DNA from: Blumeriella jaapii
Taxonomy: Eukaryota > Ascomycota > Leotiomycetes > Helotiales > Drepanopezizaceae
Assembly: GCA_009599575.1 (NCBI GenBank)
Contig: VWND01000076.1
Location: 1,798,001-1,862,000, forward strand
Direction of reading: 5' to 3'
DNA: 64,000 nucleotides
Below are positions 57,346-64,000 of this stretch, one piece after another. The notes beneath the pieces are model-generated. The model ran no database searches, was not told the DNA's origin, and saw only the letters and a list, made by a program, of their open reading frames with translations. The stretch's first letter is position 1, and every line of letters begins with the position of its first letter. The position numbers were made by a program, and so were the translations under genes.

Positions 57346-57888
57346 TTATACCAAAATAATCGACCGGTCGTAAAAAGGCTAATTTCCGCATTTTGCGAAA
57401 AATAGCTTCTGTTTAACGATCCTTCTTTTAGCAGAGCTTTTCAGCTTCTGCTATTATATTATAATTTTTCTTTTAATTAACGAAAAAGCAGCCTTTCTCA
57501 AAAGCTTTTTTTTTAAAAACACAGTTTTTTCTCCGAGAAAAAAAAATAAAAAAAAAAGCAAAGCGCTGATTATTTCGCCTGCCATTTTTTCCTTACAGTC
57601 TAGCGCTGAAAGCGTTTAATTAATATAACGATCTAATCAGTCGGAGGGCTGGGAAATCAGTCAACTGGTCGCCGTGTTCACATGATATAAAAAACGAGCC
57701 TTTGGTTCTGTAACAAAAATATTTATTTAGAATTAACAACTGCAAAAGGCAGAGGTTGCTAAAAAAAAAAGCCTTATATTCATAAATAATTTCTACAATT
57801 AATAAGAAATCCACCAGAAGACCAAAAAGCTTGCAGCTATACGTAATTGCTAGGATAATACGAAAAATGGCAAAAGTAAATCGTTATA

Positions 57889-58055
57889 TTATTTTTCCGT
57901 TCGAAAAAAGCGCGCCTTCGAACTTTTATTTATTAGTACGTCGCTATTTAAATAATCGTACGAATTTAAACCTTCGGAATACGCTTTTAGTTAATTTATA
58001 AATTTTGCAGAAGAACCGGAAAGCTTTTTATACGCTAAATAAAAGTCGCGCATAT
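57889..58055. other. Short unassigned AT-rich stretch
   Basis: Between the right end of the family C element and the next LTR. No match to other parts of the window seen. Confidence 0.4.
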
Positions 58056-58800
58056 TGTAAAACGGTAATACTTTGTATTAATAGAAGTTGGTAGTTTTAG
58101 CTATAATCGAGGCATGGACCCCTCCGAAACCCTCTGCCACTGACTACCTTCAACAGGTATAAAAGCAAAGCACCCTTTTAAATAATACCATAAACACGCA
58201 GTCTAATTCATACTTTCACTTATTTTCTTTTTCCTTTTTTCAGTCTTTTCTAAGGATTTCTTAGATTATTTTACCCACCGATATATGGCCGTATCAGTCT
58301 GGTTTTTTTATTTATTTTTATATTTGATAACTTACGCAAAGATTTAAATTTCGGTGTTTCGTTTTTATATATTCGCCGATGCATTTTTTAAATTCGTAAT
58401 TAAAATCGATTTCGATATTCCGCTATTACGGCTTAAAAGACTTTTTATATGATATTATTCGCAGCTGTATTATATAAAAAATCTTTAATAGCTTTTTTTA
58501 TTTTGCGCATAATTATTAAATTATAAAAATGCAATATATTTTAAAAACGTTTGAAATTACGGTCAGACAATTCTGAACCGTGCGAAATTCAAAACGCGAA
58601 AATCGCTTTTTTATTTAAAAATAACAAATCGAATATTAATTCGTACGCTTCGATCGCTGCGCTCGGCCCTTTTAAATTAAATCTTTTTTTGGTCAAACGC
58701 CTAGCGAAAACTTAACCTCCTAATTTTACGCTTTATAATTGTAGCAATTATAATTTGCGGCTTTTTATTAAAAATAATAAAAAAATGGCTGTACGTGTAT
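58056..58800 (+). mobile_element. 5' end of a third 11.3-kb-family element (F), interrupted
   Basis: LTR 58056-58322, then leader collinear with 28,318-28,796 of element A. It stops where a D-family LTR begins at 58801. The rest, if present, lies right of the window. Confidence 0.8.
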
Positions 58801-59094
58801 TGTTACGATCCTGGCCTGGCTAGTGGTATGGCTGCCAGTGGTATGGCTGCCAGTGGTGTGGTTGCCAGTGGTATAAATGCTGGTGATGTTGAATTAAGGT
58901 TTGGGCACGGACCACCTCGGCCATTAGGCCTCGCGCTAAATCACGTAATTCACAAGCGCAACCCACTGTATATAAAATTCGCGACCCCGAGCATTTTAGC
59001 TCGGTGTTTTTCTTTTAATTTACATACGTACTTTTTGGTTTATATTATCCCGATCACTTTTAAGCTAATTATAATATAAAAAAAAACCAAATAA
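58801..59094 (+). mobile_element. 5' end of a second D-family element, interrupted
   Basis: LTR 58801-59076 (TGTTACGATCC..., about one 15-bp unit fewer than the LTR at 50877), then the start of the interior (poly-A, CCAAA), cut by element E at 59095. Because interior sequence follows, it is not a solo LTR. Confidence 0.78.
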
Positions 59095-59361
59095 TATAAA
59101 AGTAGGTAGGAAAACCAGACTGATACGGCCATATATCGGTGGGTAAGATAGTCTAGGGAATTCCTAGAAAAGACTGAAAAAAGGAAAAAAGAAATAAGTA
59201 AAGATATAAATTGGACCGCGTACTTATGGTACTATTTAAAAAGGTGCTTTGCTTTTATACCTGTTAAAAGTAATTAGTGACAGAGGGTTTCGGAAGGGTT
59301 TATGCCTCGATTATAGCTAAAATTATTAATTTTTATTAATACAAAGTATTACCGTTTTATA
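59095..59361 (-). repeat. 3' LTR of element E
   Basis: 267 bp; outer end TATAAAAGTAGGTAGG with CCAGACTGATACGG preserved, inner end AT-mutated. Confidence 0.88.
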
Positions 59362-59465
59362 TTTTGTTTCAAATAATATACGTAATCGTTTTTAATTACG
59401 ATTAAAAAAAAACATAATTTTAATAAATGCAATTTAGTTTATTTTATATAATTTAAAAATTAATT

Positions 59466-62400
59466 AATTAAAAACCGAACTTTTTAGCTTTATATTTTTT
59501 CGGTTTTTTAACCCGTTTTTGGCCTTTTTGCTATTAGTTTTTGCGGAAGGATAGCGTTTCGCTTGTCGTTTAAATTATTTTGTTTATTTTGCTTTTTTGA
59601 AAAATGGCTCGATAAAATATTAATCGAAGTATCGTTTAGATTTACGAACGTTTTAATAGCTTTTTCGTCGATAATATTATTAAATATCGCCGCGACGAAT
59701 GCTTTTTACGATTTTTTTGCGTAAATAATAGATTTCAGCTTTTAAACGTAATTTTACGCTTTGTAAAAAGCGTTGAAAAGTTTTATATTAAAATCGTAGA
59801 AATAATCGATTAATTCGTCGTAATTAAAACCGATTAACGCTTTTGTTTCGCGTAAGACTAATAGGTCGGATTACGATTATTTGCCGACGAATGCTTTTAA
59901 AAAAGCTTCGAAGCTTGTAAAAGAAATTATTTTACGAAATAGTTCGGAAATAGTCGTTTGCAAACGAAACCATCGAAGATATTATAATTGCTTTCGCCGC
60001 AATATAAATAATATTAAATAATTTATCGAAGCGTCGTTTTCGAAATAATTTTTATATTTTTGCGCCGTATAATTATTCGAATAAATTAGCATCGCGCCGT
60101 CGGTTTTTTAAATTCTGAATTTAACGAAAATCTTTTGCTTAGTCGAAAAGCTGATAAAAATTATTTTATTTTTTATTTCGTAGCTTTCGATTTCGTAATC
60201 CGATAAAATAGCCGAGGCTATTGCTTTAAACGCGCTAAAATACAAAAAAGCTGGGCTTTTCTGAATGGTTTTAGTCAGCTTGGCGTCGTAGTATAATTGT
60301 AAATAAGCTTCGATTATTTTCGAATTATATGCGAATATAAGCAAAACGTAATAATCGAAAATAGCGTCGGTAAAGTTTTCGATTTTTTTTTTTTTTTAAA
60401 AATCGGCGATATCGAATTTTATAATCGTAATACGGTCGGAACCAGCGAAATCTAAAGCGATCGAAACGTTAAAATATATTACGAAGCGGCAGTTTCCAAA
60501 GTTTCGAATAATTAAAACAGCGAAATAAAAGCCGGAATGTATTTTAAAAGCTTATTAAATAAAATTGTAAAATATATTAGCGAAAAAAGCTATAAGCGCT
60601 TTTTAGATTTTAATTAATCGGAAATAATATTTATATATAATTTTTTTTTTTTTATAAAATATAGCAATAGCTTGTTTTTTCCGTTATAAGATTTTACGTA
60701 ATTAACGAATTCGCAGTTTAATTCGGATAAATTTTAAAAAACATTTTCGGTCGAAAAATTAAAAAAGTCGGCTTTTGGAAATATTCGTTGCTTTTATTTT
60801 TTTACGTTTTAATCGAATTTTATAATCGCGCTAAAAGTTTTAAGATTTGTTTTAAAATTTACGTAGCTTAGATAAGTTTTAATATATACTTAAGTAATTC
60901 TCGCAGTTTTTCGTCGGAATATAAATTAATTATTAAAATTAATTTCGAATACGTCGTAATTCGAATTTTTAATAACAGCGAATCGATTAATAAAACCGAT
61001 AACGTCGATTTTTTTTATAATTAAATCGTAATACGCCGCGTAATAACATACGTAAAAATAACAAAACTTGCCGTTTTTTTTGGCGTTAACGTTATTCGTA
61101 AAAACGAAATTGAAAAATCGGAATTTCTTAGCGAAAAAAAGCTCGAGTAAAAACGGGTTATCGTTTTTAAAAGTTTTTTTTATTTGTTTCGGCGTATTAT
61201 ATTTGCAATTTTCCGAAAAAAGCTTGGTTTAGTTTTCGTTCGAAGCAAAAAAGAAAAAGTTAACGGATTTATTTGGTTTTTATATAAAAGCGTCGAAATA
61301 AAATTTTTAAATCGTTTCGTCGTCGAAAGCGAAAGTTTTAAGCAAAATAATTTGATTTTGTGTTTTTTATATAATTTTTTTCGCGATAATTTCGATATTT
61401 TTTTTTAAACTTTTTCGATCGAATCGTATAATAATCGAGATTTTAAATATTTTTATTAAAATTTAAAATATTAGCGATACGACGTTTTTAAACGCAGCAA
61501 GCGTTTTTGATATTTGCGTATTTAATTTCGAAAAATTAAATTCAGAATTATTTGAATTTTTTTTTTTCGAAATGCCGGCGTTTTTTAAATTCGATTTTAT
61601 AAAATCGTCGCGTTTTTTATTAATTAGCTTAAAGCTTATAGCTCGGCGTCGATTTCCGGCTGTTTTTATTCGCGGTGCTTTTTTTATTAGCGACGTAAAT
61701 AATTTTTTTTTCCGAATAAAAAAAATTTCGAAAATATCGGCGCGCTTTTTTACGTTTTTTATTTTTATTTTTTCCGGAATTATTTTTATAAATATAATAG
61801 GTTTTTTATATTCGAATAAGCGGTTGTTTATTATTACGCTTTTAATTTCGTTTTCGAATTCGTTTTCGATAATTAAAAATAAAAATCGTCGAATTATTTT
61901 AGCTGTTTTAAAAATATTAATTGTTACCGCGTATGTTTTTTCAAATTAAACGAAAATAATATTAGTTTTTTCGTTTTTTTCGTCGTCGTAAGTTTGAAAT
62001 ATCGGAATAGCGTCGTTTTTTTTTTTCGGTATAAAAATGCCGTATTTAGCGACGCTTAATTTTTTGCTTTAAAAAAAAATCAGATTTAAAATTTCGTAGC
62101 CGACTAAAATTTTTTTTAGCGATTGCATAGCGTCGTCGATTAATTTGCAAATAGCCGTAAAAAAGCTTATAAATTTGCGGATTTTTGAATTATTAGTTTT
62201 TAAAATTTACGCTTTAAAAATATAAGCGTTTAATATTCAAATTCTTTTTTTAATAAAAATAATAATTTCGAAAAAACGAGCGAAATGCCGAAATAAAATA
62301 ATACCGGTGATTTTGCTAAAAACGTATTTTTGAATATTTTTTTTTTATTAATTTGGCAAGAAGCGCAAAACCCGATTTATTTTTTTTTTTTTATTATTTC

Positions 62401-62730
62401 GAGCTTTTTTTGCTTCGGCGAGAATTTTTAACGCGTTATCGTAGTTTAGCAGAAATTTATCGTAATTAAGATTTTTGCGAACGAATTCAGTTTTAACGAA
62501 GCTTTTGTAATCGAATAAAAATTCGTTAACGTTTTTAATTATTATATCGAATTGTTTTATAAATATTTTTACAAAAATAATTTGTTAATTTGGAATAGCG
62601 GCATTATATATTTGCTTAAATTCGGAAAGATTACGTATAATAATTCCGTTTTAAAATAAATTAAAAATAAATTTATTAGATTTAGCAACGCTTTGCTTAG
62701 AAATCGATATAATATCGATAGGTTTATTAA
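59466..62730 (-). pseudogene. Element E extra frame (ORF3), RIP-mutated
   Basis: Third copy of the unassigned frame. The segment 60,344-60,108 on the minus strand is still open and contains FAYNSKIIEAYLQLYYDAKL, TIQKSPAFLYFSAFKAIASA and ILSDYEIESYEIKNKIIF. It is useful for reconstructing the ancestral frame because this copy is mutated at different sites from A and B. Confidence 0.65.
61668..61700 (-). repeat. 33-bp palindromic unit in ORF3 of element E
   Basis: ATTCGCGGTGC...GCGACGTAAAT, same place as the ORF3 units of A and B. Confidence 0.55.
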
Positions 62731-63238
62731 TTAAAAAAATATATTGCGTTTATTAAAAAATAATTAAAAAAAAATACGAGAATTATAAAATATTTGTATT
62801 TAAAAATCACGGAAATCCGCATATTGTTTTTTTAATAAATTATAATTATTTAAATAAGCATTCGTTAAAACAACGAAAAAAATAAATAATACAAAAAATA
62901 GCAAATAATAAAATGCATAAAAAATAGTTTTTGTAAAATATGCGAGCGGTATAAATATATCAGATATGCGGCTTAAATATATATAAAGCTTTTCTTTTAA
63001 TAAACAAAAATATAATTAAATAAAAAAAAATATAATAAATATTTTAAATAATATAAAAAAAAGTTTTAAAAATAAATAATATATATAAAATAAAATAATT
63101 AAATTATATATAAGCAAGCAAAACAAAAACAATAAAATAATATATAATAAAAAAGAAAATAATAAATAGCAAAAACAATAAAACAATTAATAAACAATTT
63201 TATATATATATATTTTTTTTTTTCGGTTATAAATAAAA

Positions 63239-64000
63239 TTATAATTTAAATTATGCTTTCAGCCGCGGGATTATCGTTCGGTTGTTTTTAAATCTTTTCA
63301 GAAGGTTTTTCTTTTTCAGGAATATAATCGTTTTGGTCGGAATCGTCGTCGGAATCGTTAGAATCGGAATCGTTGTTTAATTTAAAATCCAAAAAATAAA
63401 TTTGCTGATTTTTTTATAAAATCGTTTTAATCGGTTGGCGGCGAACGTTTTTTTTAGTTTTGTTTTATCGAATTTCGTAAGCTTGTAGTAGCTTTTATTT
63501 AATTCGGCTTCGCATATTTCGTAAAGTCCGAATTATTTATAATTAAATTTAATATCGGCCGATTTGTTAATAGCGCGCTGAACGTCGTAAATTAAAATTA
63601 GATTTTTTTTTTTAATTAGCGTTTTTTTTAAAATTTTGGTTTTATTTCAGACTTTTTTAATTGCTTTTTTATATTTTTTTTTTTCGTAAAATTAATTTTT
63701 TTATATTTATATCGCGGTAATTTAATTATTTAGATTTTATTACTAATAGGTTTGTTTTCGTTTTTATTTTAATTACGTTATAAAGCTTTTATATAAGCTA
63801 TTTTGTTTTCAAAAACAATCGAGCGTTTTTGCCGTATTAAATAAAAAATAAAATTATTTTAATAAAAGCGTATATATATATGCGCATAATAAAAAGCATT
63901 TCCGAAAATTTCCGCGATCAACGCTTATAGCTTTTTCGAATAGCTTTTGAAAAACCGTTAAAAATATTTTTATAACTTCGTTTTACAGATCCGTTATTTT
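63239..64000 (-). pseudogene. Element E pol C-terminus, partial
   Basis: Collinear with 35,501-36,250 of element B: minus-strand relic of the integrase C-terminal tail, including KLYFLDFKLNND- and SNDSDD-like acidic residues. Continues past the window edge. Confidence 0.75.

Larger units (their letters stand above)
27947..57888 (+). mobile_element. Family C element with long inverted ends, split by two retrotransposons
   Basis: The element survives in three pieces: 27,947-28,051, 50,638-50,876 and about 57,346-57,888. Removing the insertions rejoins the sequence seen uninterrupted in the copy at 27,470. The left end (TGTAACGACTC...) matches the reverse complement of 57,612-57,888 over about 280 bp, including a GTTACARAACCAAAGGCTCG segment. 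Net length is about 890 bp with no coding potential, so it is probably a non-autonomous DNA transposon. No clear target duplication was found, and two head-to-head solo repeats are an alternative. Confidence 0.55.
59095..64000 (-). mobile_element. Fourth 11.3-kb-family element (E), minus strand, 3' part
   Basis: 3' LTR 59361-59095, then ORF3, AT-rich spacer and the C-terminal part of pol, all reversed and collinear with element B 31,362-36,250. It runs off the window. Confidence 0.85.

Overview
The window comes from a filamentous ascomycete (Pezizomycotina). The evidence is a velvet-family gene (VelB), a Zn2Cys6 regulator, a PAR32-like protein, short GT-AG introns of 45-125 nt, and transposons mutated by C-to-T and G-to-A changes on both strands, the mark of repeat-induced point mutation (RIP). 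I cannot fix the class or species from the sequence.

Bases 1-27,200 are a GC-balanced gene region. From left to right it holds: the C-terminus of a probable multi-pass membrane acyltransferase; a PAR32-like gene; a RIP-degraded Ty1/Copia element (3,427-9,614, target duplication ATTAC); velB; a divergent pair of an ERD1-like EXS-domain gene and pex10 that share a promoter of about 300 bp; a GPR1/FUN34/YaaH acetate-transporter-type gene with a likely GC-AG intron; a frameshifted MYND/Mss51-type pseudogene; and a divergent pair of an MFS transporter and a Zn2Cys6 regulator. Exon joins were chosen by reading frame, splice consensus and family conservation. Intergenic stretches carry unusual clusters of TACTGTA/TACAGTA palindromic words.

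Bases 27,200-64,000 are an AT-rich block of nested, RIP-mutated transposons with no intact gene. A small element with about 280-bp inverted ends (27,947-57,888) was split by two LTR retrotransposons. The first is an 11.3-kb Gypsy-type element (28,052-50,637, plus strand), itself interrupted inside its protease region by a second copy of the same family (31,362-42,651, minus strand). The second is a 6.5-kb Gypsy element with a CCHC Gag and a possible chromodomain (50,877-57,345). To the right, a third 11.3-kb-family copy (58,056 on) is interrupted by another 6.5-kb-family copy (58,801), which is interrupted by a fourth copy of the large family (59,095 to the window end, minus strand).

Three observations stand out. 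(1) The 11.3-kb family carries a roughly 1,050-1,090-codon extra reading frame between integrase and the 3' LTR that I cannot assign to any family. (2) That family also carries 33-bp imperfect palindromes (ATTCGCG...CGCGAAT) at four homologous positions, three in pol and one in the extra frame, each in phase and giving a similar 11-residue insert. (3) In all three LTR families the LTR edges facing the element interior are RIP-mutated while the outer edges are spared, so RIP appears to fade across each LTR.
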